In this document: positions 1-7,785 of the stretch, in pieces
Layout: every line of letters starts with the position of its first letter
Position numbering within the stretch: the first letter of the stretch is position 1
Assembly (NCBI GenBank): GCA_003151425.1
Contig: PLXO01000152.1
Coordinates: forward strand, 5,834-40,167
DNA length: 34,334 bases
Reading direction: 5' to 3'
DNA from: Acetobacteraceae bacterium
Lineage (GTDB): Bacteria > Pseudomonadota > Alphaproteobacteria > Acetobacterales > Acetobacteraceae
Notes under the pieces: generated by a model
Told to the model about the DNA's origin: nothing
The model's database searches: none
What the model saw: only the letters and a program-made list of their open reading frames with translations
Made by a program: the position numbers and the translations under genes

Positions 1-35
1 TCCCCGGATCAAGCCCGGGTACGGCCACGACAAGA
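1..35. repeat. Edge fragment of a dispersed GC-rich repeat
   Basis: The first 35 bases carry a 'CCCCGGATCAAGCCCGGG' core followed by 'ACGGCCACGAC'. A closely similar string lies near 20200-20237 (CCCGGGATCAAGTCCGG then CGACGGCCATGAC), inside the MITE-like element there. This indicates a dispersed intergenic repeat cut off by the window edge. Nothing else is visible before the gene at 110 apart from its ribosome-binding site (GAGAGGA, about 97-103). Confidence 0.4.
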
Positions 36-109
36 GAGGAACGGTGCCAACCAAACTGACCCGACACCGCTACCACACCTGACTGGCGGCACACCTGAGA
101 GGACGGCAC

Positions 110-1396
110 ATGGATGATCGAGACAGTCGCGGCCGGCCGACGGTGGTGGTCACCGGTATGGGAGTGCTCACCTCGCTCGGTCAGGGGCAAGCGGACAACT
201 GGCGGGAATTGACCTCGGGCGTGTCCGGCATTCGCCGGATCAGCCGGTTTCCGATCGACGGATTGAAGACTACGATCGCCGGCACCGTCGATTTCGTGCC
301 AGTGGAGGAGATGTCGGCCCCGGCCTTGTCCGAGCGAATTGCCGAGCTGGTAATCGAGGAGGCGCTGACCGAGGCCGCGATCGGCCGGACAGGCGATTTC
401 CCCGGTCCGTTGTTCCTCGCCTTCCCGCCTGTCGAGATGGAATGGGCGCAGCGGACCGCGTTGTCGGCGGCGGCGGGCACCCATGCCGGCACCAATGAGA
501 GCGCCAGCTACGACGACCTGCTGCGGGCGGCGGGCACCGGGAAGTTCACCCGATGGTATGAACGTTTCCTGTTCGGCTCGATCGCGGAGCACCTTGCCGA
601 CCGGTTCGGTACCAAAGGCTCACCGATCGGCACCAACACCGCCTGCGCCTCCGGCGGCACGGCGATCCAGCTCGGCATCGAGGCGATCCGCCGCGGCGAA
701 TGTGAGGCCGCGTTGTGCGTTGGCACCGATGCCTCGATCAACCCGGAGAGCCTGATCCGCTTTTCGCTGTTGTCGGCGCTCTCCACCCGCAACGATCCGC
801 CGGAGAGCGCGGCGCGGCCGTTCAGCAAGGATCGCGACGGGTTCGTGATGGCCGAGGGCGGCGGCGCGCTGGTGATCGAAAGCCTGGCGCATGCGCGGGC
901 GCGGGGTGCCAAGGTGCTGGGCGTGCTGGAGGGCTGCGGCGAGCGCGCGGACAGCTTCCACCGCACCCGCTCGTCACCCGATGGCAAGCCGATCATCGCC
1001 TGCATGCAGCACGCGCTGGAGGATGCGGGGATAGCGCCGGAGCAGGTGGATTACATCAACGCGCATGGCACCGGCACGCCGGAGAACGACAAGATGGAGT
1101 GGCTGGGCGTGTCCGCGGTGTTTGGCGAGCGCGCCGGCGCGATTCCGATTTCGTCGAACAAATCGATGATCGGCCACACGCTGACCGCGGCCGGAGCCGT
1201 GGAGGCGATCTTCTCGCTGCTGACGATTCGGCATGGACGGTTGCCGCCGACGATCAACTACGACACGCCCGATCCGGCACTGCCGGTGGACTGCGTGCCG
1301 AACGTGGCGCGCGATGCGCCTGTGATGCACGCGATCTCGAATTCGTTCGGGTTCGGCGGGCAGAATGTCTGCCTGGTGCTCGGTGCGCCGGGCTGA
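110..1396 (+). CDS. fabF: Beta-ketoacyl-ACP synthase, FabF/KAS II type
   Basis: This is a cytoplasmic condensing enzyme that extends acyl-ACP with malonyl-ACP. The 428 residues match the usual 410-430 of KAS II. The thiolase-fold catalytic set is complete: nucleophile Cys179 in NTACASGG, His319 in NAHGTGTPEND, Lys351 and His356 in SSNKSMIGH, and the C-terminal glycine motif NSFGFGGQN at 411-419. The ATG at 110 follows a GAGAGGA ribosome site. The next two genes on this strand are an MDR oxidoreductase and an LpxL-like acyltransferase. In rhizobia the order fabF-fabF-adh-lpxXL lies at the end of the acpXL cluster, which makes the very long acyl chain of lipid A. A role in that pathway, rather than housekeeping fatty acid synthesis, is therefore inferred. 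A second synthase, a dehydratase and a dedicated ACP would be expected just upstream of the window. Confidence 0.92.
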   Translation: MDDRDSRGRPTVVVTGMGVLTSLGQGQADNWRELTSGVSGIRRISRFPIDGLKTTIAGTVDFVPVEEMSAPALSERIAELVIEEALTEAAIGRTGDFPGPLFLAFPPVEMEWAQRTALSAAAGTHAGTNESASYDDLLRAAGTGKFTRWYERFLFGSIAEHLADRFGTKGSPIGTNTACASGGTAIQLGIEAIRRGECEAALCVGTDASINPESLIRFSLLSALSTRNDPPESAARPFSKDRDGFVMAEGGGALVIESLAHARARGAKVLGVLEGCGERADSFHRTRSSPDGKPIIACMQHALEDAGIAPEQVDYINAHGTGTPENDKMEWLGVSAVFGERAGAIPISSNKSMIGHTLTAAGAVEAIFSLLTIRHGRLPPTINYDTPDPALPVDCVPNVARDAPVMHAISNSFGFGGQNVCLVLGAPG

Positions 1397-1416
1397 GATG
1401 GGGGGCGCAGAGGCGT

Positions 1417-1442
1417 GGGCCAGCCCGCGAACGGACTGGCCC
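1417..1442 (-). other. Strong hairpin beside the tiny ORF
   Basis: GGGCCAG (1417-1423) pairs with CTGGCCC (1436-1442), and CCG (1425-1427) pairs with CGG (1432-1434). Read as minus-strand RNA, the intervening position forms a G-U wobble, giving 11 continuous pairs closed by a UUCG loop. Read as plus-strand RNA it is a C/A mismatch. The structure therefore favours a minus-strand transcript. No T-tract follows on either strand, so it is not a standard terminator. Confidence 0.5.
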
Positions 1443-1447
1443 GCCTC

Positions 1448-1528
1448 CTACCGACGGATGATGGAAACCTTGACGCTGACGCGTAAGATCACCACTATCC
1501 GCGGCCAGAGGGTGCGATGGTTGCTCAT
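1448..1528 (-). CDS. Possible 26-residue basic small protein or leader peptide
   Basis: This tiny ORF lies antisense to the flanking genes. It begins at ATG (1528-1526) behind a perfect AAGGAGG (complement of 1534-1540) with 5 nt spacing, the best Shine-Dalgarno in the region. The peptide has a polar start (MSNHRTLWPR) and then a Val/Ile-rich stretch studded with Arg/Lys that ends in Arg-Arg, so it is basic and possibly amphipathic. Strong hairpins flank it at 1417-1442 and 1541-1575. I do not recognise a family. It could be a small membrane-active protein, a leader peptide, or chance. The ribosome site is the main support, and no convincing promoter was found. Confidence 0.35.
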   Translation of the reverse strand: MSNHRTLWPRIVVILRVSVKVSIIRR

Positions 1529-1540
1529 CGTAGCCTCCTT

Positions 1541-1582
1541 GGAACGCCGGTCGGGCCCATTCCCGGCCGGCGTCCGCTTTTT
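1541..1582 (+). terminator. Rho-independent terminator after fabF
   Basis: A 14-pair stem with one bulged A (1541-1555 against 1562-1575), a 6-nt loop (CCCATT) and then GCTTTTT (1576-1582). One pair is a U-G wobble on the plus strand, and it would be an A/C mismatch on the minus strand, so the plus-strand reading is favoured. It would end transcripts leaving fabF and separate that gene from the oxidoreductase at 1633. Confidence 0.6.
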
Positions 1583-1632
1583 GGGGCCATGATCATTAAC
1601 AAATTCGTCGTGGGCAAAAGGCTCAAAAGACC

Positions 1633-2664
1633 ATGGCCGTGATTCGCGCATTGCAGTTGCTCGCCGATCGCGAGGTCGCGGTAGTGGAGCGCGCGGAACC
1701 GTCACCCCCTGGCCCCGGGGATGTACGGTTGCGGGTGCGGACCGTCGGGCTGAACCACATCGATGTGTGGGGCTTTCGCGGCATGGCATTCGCCAAGCGG
1801 CAACTGCCGTTGACCGTCGGCGCCGAGGCGGCCTGCGAGGTCATCGCGCTCGGCGATGGCGTCAATACGCTGGCGGTGGGCGATCGCGTCGTGCCGTACG
1901 CCGCGCTGACCTGCGGCACCTGCCGGTTCTGCGTGCGGGGTCAGGACAATCTCTGCGCCAATGTCGCCGGCGTGCGGGGCTTCCATGTCGACGGGTTCGC
2001 GCAGGAGATCACCAACCACCCTGCCCGCCTGGTGGTCAAAATCCCCGCCGGCGTCGCGCTGCACGACGCCGCCTGCGTCGCGGTCGCCTACGCCACGGTC
2101 GAGCACATGCTGTTCGACAACGCGCAGCTTGAGCCGGGCGAGTGGGTGCTGGTGCATGCCGGCGGCTCGGGCATCGGCTCCATCGCGATCAAGGTGGCAA
2201 AGTCCATCGGCTGCACGGTGATCACCACGGTCGGCAGCGCGGACAAAGTGACAAAGGCCAAGGCGCTCGGCGCCGATCACGTCATCAACTATCGCGAGGA
2301 TCGGTTCGAAGGCGTGGTGCGCCGACTGACCGGGAAGAAGGGCGTCGATGTCGTGTTCGAGCATGTCGGCGCCGACACCTGGGCGGGCTCGCTGCTGTCG
2401 TTGCGCCGTGGTGGGCGGCTGGTGACCTGCGGCGCGACCTCGGGGCCGTCGGCCAGCATAAACCTGATGCAGTTGTTCCAGCAGCAGTATCGCATCATCG
2501 GCAGCTTCGGTGCGCCGCTCTCGGCCACCGCCCGCGCGCTCGACCGGATCGCCGCCGGCGTGACGCCGGTGATCGATACGGTGTTTCCGCTCGAGGGCTT
2601 TCGCGCCGGGCTGGAGCGGCTGGAGCACCGCGACGTATTCGGCAAGCTGCTGGTTGATCTCTAG
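1633..2664 (+). CDS. Zinc-binding MDR oxidoreductase (quinone oxidoreductase/ADH-like)
   Basis: This 343-residue medium-chain dehydrogenase/reductase has a GroES-like N-terminal domain (about 1-150) and a Rossmann domain with the NAD(P) loop HAGGSGIGS (175-183). The structural zinc lobe is intact, with Cys94, Cys97, Cys100 and Cys108. The catalytic zinc site is not: the position usually held by Cys is in LNHID (40-44), and the usual GHE is GAE (63-65). It should therefore act as a zinc-independent NAD(P)H-dependent enone or quinone reductase. Its place between a FabF-like synthase and a lipid A acyltransferase matches the adh gene of rhizobial acpXL clusters, so a role in finishing the very long acyl chain is plausible. 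No strong ribosome site precedes the ATG. A terminator at 1541-1582 suggests a separate promoter. Confidence 0.85.
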   Translation: MAVIRALQLLADREVAVVERAEPSPPGPGDVRLRVRTVGLNHIDVWGFRGMAFAKRQLPLTVGAEAACEVIALGDGVNTLAVGDRVVPYAALTCGTCRFCVRGQDNLCANVAGVRGFHVDGFAQEITNHPARLVVKIPAGVALHDAACVAVAYATVEHMLFDNAQLEPGEWVLVHAGGSGIGSIAIKVAKSIGCTVITTVGSADKVTKAKALGADHVINYREDRFEGVVRRLTGKKGVDVVFEHVGADTWAGSLLSLRRGGRLVTCGATSGPSASINLMQLFQQQYRIIGSFGAPLSATARALDRIAAGVTPVIDTVFPLEGFRAGLERLEHRDVFGKLLVDL

Positions 2665-2680
2665 CGTGCTGCGCGGCCGG

Positions 2681-2829
2681 TAGCGCGATGCGTGGTTGTA
2701 GCGCGATTGGTGGGCAGTAGCGCGATGCGTGGGCTTTGGCGCGATGTGCGGCGGTAGCGCGATGTGCGGCGGTAGCGCGATGCGTGGGCAATAGCGCGAT
2801 GCATGGGCAATAGCGCGATGCGTCGGCAA
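2681..2829 (+). repeat. Tandem array of eight 18-19 bp units carrying the next start codon
   Basis: Eight head-to-tail copies of TAGCGCGATGCGTGGGCAA variants start at 2681, 2699, 2718, 2737, 2755, 2773, 2792 and 2811. Unit lengths are 18, 19, 19, 18, 18, 19, 19 and 19 bp. The array fills the whole gap between the oxidoreductase stop and the acyltransferase, and its last unit runs into the coding sequence. Each 'GCGATG' core contains an ATG, except unit 2 which has ATT. Confidence 0.9.
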
Positions 2830-3711
2830 CTGGCGCTGTATGGGGACCGCATTGTCGGACGGTTGATCCGCGCCCTGATCGCGCTGCTGCGCCGCGCCGA
2901 CCCGGACCGGGCCTCGGATTTCTGCGGCGCCATGGCCCGCCGTGTCGGACCGTTCCTGCCGGCGCATCGCGTCGGACGTGCCAATCTGCGTGCCGCCTAT
3001 CCCGACAAGGACACCGCCTGGATCGAGGCCACGCTGCGCGGGGCCTGGGAGAATCTCGGCCGTGTCGCCGGCGAATATGTGCATCTCGATCGGCTCTGGG
3101 ACTTCGACGCCGAGCATCCCAACGCCGGCCGTATCCTGACCGACGACATGCCGCTGTTCGTGGAACTGCAGCACGACGGCAAGCCGGCGCTGTGCTTCGC
3201 CGCGCATCTCGGCAACTGGGAACTGCCGGCGCTGGCCGCGCACGCGCACGGGCTGCCCTCGGCGGTGATCTACCGGATGCCCAACAACAAGGCGGTGGCG
3301 AAGCAGATCGCGGCGATCCGCGGGCCCTTGATGGGACGGCTCATCCGCAGCCGCGCCGAGGCGGCGTTGGAGATGGCGGCAGCCCTGGGGCGCGGCGAGC
3401 ATCTCGGGATGCTGGTAGATCAGCGCTGGTCGCGCGGCGTCGACATCACCTTCTTCGGGCGGCGCTGCAAGGCGAACCCGACGCTGGCGCGGCTGGCGCG
3501 GCAGATCGACTGCCCGGTGGTTGGCGTCCGGGTGATCCGACTGCCCGATCGCCGCTTCCGCATCGAGGCTACAGGTCCGATCACACTGCCGCGAGATGAA
3601 CGCGGCGTGATCGACGTGCCCGCGGCGACGCAGATGATCAACAGCATTGTCGAGGGCTGGATTCGCGAGCATCCCGAGCAATGGCTATGGTTCCACCGGC
3701 GCTGGCGCTGA
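2818..3711 (+). CDS. Lipid A biosynthesis acyltransferase (LpxL/HtrB family)
   Basis: This 297-residue enzyme belongs to the inner-membrane lauroyl/myristoyl transferases that add secondary acyl chains to lipid A from acyl-ACP. The catalytic HX4E motif is H130-LGNW-E135. A hydrophobic N-terminal stretch (about 11-25) is a likely membrane anchor. The C-terminus ends in EQWLWFHRRW, typical of the family. The preceding FabF-like and MDR genes match the order ahead of rhizobial lpxXL, which transfers the very long chain. The start is uncertain. ATG 2818 lies inside the last tandem-repeat unit, another in-frame ATG lies at 2803 in the unit before, and neither has a clear Shine-Dalgarno. 2818 is chosen because family homology begins soon after it. 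Confidence 0.88.
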   Translation: MRRQLALYGDRIVGRLIRALIALLRRADPDRASDFCGAMARRVGPFLPAHRVGRANLRAAYPDKDTAWIEATLRGAWENLGRVAGEYVHLDRLWDFDAEHPNAGRILTDDMPLFVELQHDGKPALCFAAHLGNWELPALAAHAHGLPSAVIYRMPNNKAVAKQIAAIRGPLMGRLIRSRAEAALEMAAALGRGEHLGMLVDQRWSRGVDITFFGRRCKANPTLARLARQIDCPVVGVRVIRLPDRRFRIEATGPITLPRDERGVIDVPAATQMINSIVEGWIREHPEQWLWFHRRWR

Positions 3712-3772
3712 GCCGGCTGCGCGCTCGGAGACGAATGCTCACCGGATTAGCATCATCTGGCCACAATCATCG

Positions 3773-3856
3773 GATTTCTGTCGCCCCTGGATTTCCGTCG
3801 GCCGCAGATTTCCGGCGGCCCCGATTTCTGTCGGCCGCAGATTTCTGTCGGTCAGC
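3773..3856 (+). repeat. Five tandem 17 bp units upstream of the exported-protein gene
   Basis: Five head-to-tail copies of GATTTCTGTCGGCCGCA variants start at 3773, 3790, 3807, 3823 and 3840, with unit lengths 17, 17, 16, 17 and 17. The array lies in the 165-bp gap after the acyltransferase and stops a few bases before the ribosome site of the next gene, so any transcript leader would contain it. The unit sequence is unrelated to the array at 2681-2829. Confidence 0.88.
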
Positions 3857-3876
3857 ACCCTCGAGAGGAGAATGCG

Positions 3877-4398
3877 ATGCGTCAGTTCACCCTGCCCTGC
3901 GCGATGCTGCTCAGCCTGGCATCCGGCCTCGCGTCGGCCCAGACCAACGTCCCCCTGACGCCGCAGGGCGTGCCGCCCGGCGCCAACCCGGCGACCGGCG
4001 CCCGCCCCGGCAACGAGATCGGCACCGGCATGTCGATACCGATGGGCAATCGCGCCAGCAACATCAGCCCATCCGACACCAACTCGCCGATCGCGCCGAA
4101 CCTGCCATCGCCGAATGTCGGCAACAACGCGACCGCGCCGGCCTACCTGACCGCGGCACGTAACGCCCTGGCCGCCGGCAGGACCGGAGAGGCGCAGCAG
4201 TCGCTGGAGATGGCGCAAACCAGGCTGCTCGACCGTTCGGTGCCGTACGGCCAAACCAACACGCCGAGCGCCAATCCGGTGGTTTCGCAGATCTCGCAGG
4301 CGCTGCAGGCGTTGAGCGCGCACGACAATGCGCGCTGCATGCAGTTGATCGAGGCGGCGATCCCGAACGCACGGGCAATGGAGGCGGCGTCGAACTGA
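3877..4398 (+). CDS. Small exported protein of unknown function
   Basis: The 173-residue product has a clear Sec signal peptide: Arg2, a hydrophobic core at about 5-19 and probable cleavage after ASA at residue 21. The mature N-terminal half is rich in Pro, Asn, Gly and Ser and probably disordered. The second half (about 90-173) looks helical, with AARNALAAGRTGEAQQSLEM resembling one helix-turn-helix of a tetratricopeptide-type repeat. One Cys remains in the mature protein (CMQL). No family is recognised. The start at 3877 follows GAGGAG (3865-3870) with 6 nt spacing; an ATG at 3872 is too close to that site. The gene stands alone downstream of a tandem-repeat leader. A periplasmic location is inferred. 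Confidence 0.75.
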   Translation: MRQFTLPCAMLLSLASGLASAQTNVPLTPQGVPPGANPATGARPGNEIGTGMSIPMGNRASNISPSDTNSPIAPNLPSPNVGNNATAPAYLTAARNALAAGRTGEAQQSLEMAQTRLLDRSVPYGQTNTPSANPVVSQISQALQALSAHDNARCMQLIEAAIPNARAMEAASN

Positions 4399-4457
4399 GG
4401 GTGGGATCGCGATGCCGACCGTCCGGGATGTCGGATGGTCGGCAAGAAACAAGTCCT

Positions 4458-4537
4458 CACCACAGAGGCACAGAGAAGACAGGCGATAGCGCTGCGCGCG
4501 AAGCGCCAAGATGTCCGTTTTCTGTGCCTCTGTGGTG
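4458..4537. repeat. Palindromic 'CACAGAGGCACAGA' element, copy 1
   Basis: Perfect 17-bp inverted arms (4458-4474 and 4521-4537) enclose 46 bp containing GCGCGCGAAGCGCCAAGATGT. The element lies between the converging exported-protein and formyl-CoA transferase genes and ends 13 bp from the latter's stop. A second copy is at 28835-28944, sharing the arms and the CGCGCGAAGCGC core. As RNA it would fold into a long hairpin. It resembles widespread bacterial dispersed repeats with a CACAGAG motif. Confidence 0.8.
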
Positions 4538-4550
4538 GATCCTGCTTTGA

Positions 4551-5822
4551 TTATTCCGCTGCCGCGCGCACTGGGGCGCCGATGGCGCCCGATGCCTCGA
4601 TCTCGGCGATGCGCGCCGGATCGAAGCGCAGCACGTCGCGCAGGATCTCTGCGGTGTGCTCGCCCAGCAGCGGGGACCGTTTCACCTCGGAGGCGCTGGC
4701 GGACATCTTGATCGGGTTGCCGACGCTGAGGTAGGTGCCCCGCGTCGGATGATCGACCTCGACCACCGTGCCGGTGTCGCGCAGCGATTGTTCCTCGGCG
4801 ATCTCCTTCATCGACAGGATCGGACCGCAGGGGATGTCGTATTTGTTGAGGATGTCCATGGCGTCGAACTTGGTCTTGGTCATCGTCCATTGCTCGATCG
4901 TGTCGAAGATCTGTTTCAGCTTCGGCAGGCGGGCCGGCGGCTTGGCGTAGTCGGAATCGGTCTTCCACTCCGGCTTGCCGATCACGTCGCAGATCTTCTC
5001 CCACACCGGGGCCTGGCAGATGAAGTAGATGTAGGCGTTGGGATCAATCTCCCAACCCTTGCATTTGAGGATCCAGCCCGGCTGGCCGCCGCCCGAGGCG
5101 TTGCCTGCGCGCGGCACCGCGTCGCCGAACTTGCCATTCGGGTACTGCGGAAATTCGGTCAGCGGCCCGTGCGCGAGGCGCTGCTGGTCGCGCAGCTTGA
5201 CGCGGCAGAGGTTGAGCACGCCGTCCTGCATGGCGACCGAGACCTTCTGGCCGACGCCGGTAGCGTTGCGCTGGAACAGCGCGCAGACGATGCCGAGAGC
5301 GAGGTGCAGGCCGGTGCCGGAATCGCCGATCTGCGCGCCGGTCACCAACGGCGGGCCATCATCGAAGCCGGTAGTGGAGGCGGATCCGCCGGCGCACTGC
5401 GCAACGTTCTCGTAGACCTTGCAGTCCTCGTACGGGCCGGGGCCAAAACCCTTGATTGAGGCAAGCACCATCCGCGGGTTGAGCGCGTGGACGCGTTCCC
5501 AGGTGAAGCCCATGCGGTCGAGTGCGCCGGGCGCAAAGTTTTCCACCAGGACATCGCAGGTCTGGATCAACGCCTCGATGACCTCCTTGCCCTTGGGGTT
5601 CTTGCTGTCCACGGTGATCGAGCGCTTGTTGTGGTTCAGCATGGTGAAATACAGGCTGTCCACCTTGGGGATGTCCTGCAACTGCCCGCGCGTGATGTCA
5701 CCGACACCGGGTCGTTCCACCTTGATCACGTCGGCGCCGAACCAGGCGAGAAGCTGCGTGCAGGTCGGCCCCGATTGCACATGGGTAAAATCGAGGATGC
5801 GGACGCCGTCGAGTGCTTTCAT
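4551..5822 (-). CDS. frc: Formyl-CoA:oxalate CoA-transferase
   Basis: This class III (CaiB/BaiF) CoA-transferase moves CoA from formyl-CoA to oxalate, giving oxalyl-CoA for the decarboxylase encoded just upstream. The 423 residues match the usual size of about 425-428. The catalytic aspartate is Asp167 in QIGDSGTG, equivalent to Asp169 of the characterised enzyme. A glycine-rich loop (NASGGGQPG) that shields the anhydride intermediates is present near 255. The N-terminus ([16 protein letters not shown]) is typical of the family. The ATG at 5822 lies one base from the oxc stop, and its ribosome site GGGAGGAG sits in the oxc 3' end, so the two are translated from one message. The downstream flank is the palindromic repeat at 4458-4537. 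Confidence 0.95.
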   Translation of the reverse strand: MKALDGVRILDFTHVQSGPTCTQLLAWFGADVIKVERPGVGDITRGQLQDIPKVDSLYFTMLNHNKRSITVDSKNPKGKEVIEALIQTCDVLVENFAPGALDRMGFTWERVHALNPRMVLASIKGFGPGPYEDCKVYENVAQCAGGSASTTGFDDGPPLVTGAQIGDSGTGLHLALGIVCALFQRNATGVGQKVSVAMQDGVLNLCRVKLRDQQRLAHGPLTEFPQYPNGKFGDAVPRAGNASGGGQPGWILKCKGWEIDPNAYIYFICQAPVWEKICDVIGKPEWKTDSDYAKPPARLPKLKQIFDTIEQWTMTKTKFDAMDILNKYDIPCGPILSMKEIAEEQSLRDTGTVVEVDHPTRGTYLSVGNPIKMSASASEVKRSPLLGEHTAEILRDVLRFDPARIAEIEASGAIGAPVRAAAE

Positions 5823-5823
5823 C

Positions 5824-7566
5824 TTATGCTCCTCCCTTCTTCGTCAGGGCGCTTTTCGGGTTGAGATTGCCGATGTTGCCACTCTCGCTGCCCGCCGCCG
5901 GGTCAATCACCGCGTTGATGAGCGTGGGCTTTCCGGAGTCCATGGCCGCGTCGACGGCACGCTTCAACTCGTCCGGCGTGGTCGCATTGACGCCAACCCC
6001 GCCGAACCCCTCGATCATCCTGTCGTAGCGGGCGCCCTTGACGAACCCGGTCGTGGCTGCGTCGGCGCCGCCGCTCAGATTGACATCAGTGCCGCGATAG
6101 ATGCCGTCGTTGTTGAACACGACGATGCAGACCGGCAGGTTGTAGCGGCAGATCGTCTCGACCTCCATGCCGGAGAAACCAAACGCGCTGTCGCCCTCGA
6201 TGGCGAGTACCGGCTTTCCGGTCTCTATCGCCGCGGCGATGGCAAAGCCCATGCCGATGCCCATGATGCCCCAGGTGCCGACATCAAGGCGTTTTCGAGG
6301 TTGATACATATCGATCACGCCGCGGGCCTGGTCGAGTGTGTTCGCGCCCTCGTTCACCAGGATCGCGTCAGGCCGCTCCTTGATCACGTCGCGCAGCACA
6401 CGCAGCGCGGAGTGGTAGTCCATCGGGATCGAGTTTTTTCCCAGTCTGGACGCCATCCTTGCGATGTTGGCGTCTTTCTTGTTCCGGATCGCCTCCGTCC
6501 ATTCCGTCGGCGGCTGCTTCCAGTCGTCACCCATGCCGCGCAGCAGCGCTGCCACGCAGGAGCCGATATCGCCCACCAGCGGCGCGGCGATCTCGACGTT
6601 GCTGTCCATCTCGCGCGGCTCGATGTCGATCTGGATGAACTTCTTCGAGCCCGGCGGCCCCCACTGCTTGCCCTTGCCGTGACTGAGCAGCCAGTTGAGC
6701 CGTGCGCCGATCATCATCACGACGTCGCTGTCGGCCAGCACGGTCGAGCGTGCGGCAGCGGCGGATTGTGGATGTGTGTCGGGAAGCAGGCCCTTGGCCA
6801 TGCTCATCGGCACGTATGGAATGCCGCTCTTCTCGACCAGGGCACGGATGTCATTGTCGGCCTGCGCATAGGCGGCGCCCTTGCCGAGGATGATCAGCGG
6901 ACGCTTGGCGCCGCGCAGCACGTCGAGCGCACGCTCGACGGCGGTGGGTGCCGGGATCTGCGCCGGTGCCGGATCGATCACCTTGACGAGCGAGCGACGG
7001 CCGGCCTCGGCCTCCATCACCTGGCCGAACAGTTTTGCTGGTAGGTCGAGATACACGCCGCCCGGCCGGCCCGAAACCGCGGCGCGGATCGCGCGCGCGA
7101 CGCCGATGCCGATGTCGGCGGCGTGCAGCACGCGGAATGCCCCCTTGCACAGCGTCTTGGCAACGGCGAGCTGGTCCATCTCCTCGTAGTCGCCCTGCTG
7201 CAGGTCGACGATCTCGCGTTCGGACGAGCCGCTGATCAGAATCATCGGAAAGCAGTTCGTCGTCGCATTGGCGAGCGCGATCAAGCCGTTCAGGAAGCCC
7301 GGCGCCGAGACCGTGAGGCACACGCCCGGCGATTTTGTCAGGAATCCTGCGATTGCCGCCGCATTGCCGGCGTTCTGCTCGTGCCGGAACGAGATCACCC
7401 GCATCCCCGCGGCCTGCGCCAAACGGCCCAGATCGGTGATCGGGATGCCCGGGACGCCATAGATCGTCTTGATACCGTTCAGTTTCAGCGCGTCGATGAC
7501 CAGGTGGAACCCGTCCGTCAGTTCGGCTTCGGGTTCGCCGACACTCTTTTCAAGTACTGCGGACAT
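5824..7566 (-). CDS. oxc: Oxalyl-CoA decarboxylase
   Basis: This thiamine-diphosphate enzyme converts oxalyl-CoA to formyl-CoA and CO2, closing a cycle with formyl-CoA transferase. The product is 580 residues, close to the usual 565-585. The N-terminal Pyr domain has the cofactor-activating Glu63 in [11 protein letters not shown]. The C-terminal PP domain has the diphosphate/Mg motif [10 protein letters not shown] followed by [11 protein letters not shown]. The ATG at 7566 follows GGAGGGG with 4 nt spacing; the in-frame TTG one codon upstream is less likely. Its start overlaps the stop of a 62-codon remnant of another TPP enzyme (TGATG), so translation may be coupled to that fragment. Control by the GntR regulator upstream is inferred from position. 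Confidence 0.95.
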   Translation of the reverse strand: MSAVLEKSVGEPEAELTDGFHLVIDALKLNGIKTIYGVPGIPITDLGRLAQAAGMRVISFRHEQNAGNAAAIAGFLTKSPGVCLTVSAPGFLNGLIALANATTNCFPMILISGSSEREIVDLQQGDYEEMDQLAVAKTLCKGAFRVLHAADIGIGVARAIRAAVSGRPGGVYLDLPAKLFGQVMEAEAGRRSLVKVIDPAPAQIPAPTAVERALDVLRGAKRPLIILGKGAAYAQADNDIRALVEKSGIPYVPMSMAKGLLPDTHPQSAAAARSTVLADSDVVMMIGARLNWLLSHGKGKQWGPPGSKKFIQIDIEPREMDSNVEIAAPLVGDIGSCVAALLRGMGDDWKQPPTEWTEAIRNKKDANIARMASRLGKNSIPMDYHSALRVLRDVIKERPDAILVNEGANTLDQARGVIDMYQPRKRLDVGTWGIMGIGMGFAIAAAIETGKPVLAIEGDSAFGFSGMEVETICRYNLPVCIVVFNNDGIYRGTDVNLSGGADAATTGFVKGARYDRMIEGFGGVGVNATTPDELKRAVDAAMDSGKPTLINAVIDPAAGSESGNIGNLNPKSALTKKGGA

Positions 7567-7754
7567 CAACCCCTCCGTGCCGTGTCATGGCCGCCGCAGA
7601 GGGTAAAAATCTTGTCCACGCCTTCGGCTTTCAGCGCCTTGGCGACCAGGTGACCGCCGGAGATGACCGAGGCGTCGCGGCTTTTCTCCTTCAACCTGCC
7701 ATCGGCGGTCGTGCTCGCCGTTGCACCGGGAGGTTTGGCCAATGTGGTGGACAT
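7566..7754 (-). pseudogene. Truncated N-terminus of a second TPP-dependent (acetolactate synthase-like) enzyme
   Basis: The 62-codon ORF begins at ATG 7754 behind AAAAGGA. Residues about 31-56 (ISGGHLVAKALKAEGVDKIF then TLCGGH) are the opening strand and helix of a TPP-enzyme Pyr domain. They differ from the same region of the adjacent oxc, so this is a paralogue and not a duplicated oxc start. After CGGH the family normally continues for about 500 residues. Here the sequence runs DTARRG and stops, with the TGA overlapping the oxc ATG. The simplest reading is a large internal deletion that fused the first 56 codons to a new stop. It may still matter as a translated leader coupled to oxc. Confidence 0.7.
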
Positions 7755-7785
7755 GGTTGCGTTCCTTTTCCCTTGTCGGCGCCGC

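Noticed and set aside
2681-2829. CRISPR or iteron origin
   Set aside because: The units abut with no spacers, and no replication initiator gene or AT-rich unwinding segment is nearby.
1702-3681. A 659-residue minus-strand open frame opposite the oxidoreductase and acyltransferase
   Set aside because: It is the antisense shadow of two clear genes, rich in Arg/His/Gln/Gly with no domain, and runs through the tandem repeats. GC-rich codon structure keeps it open.
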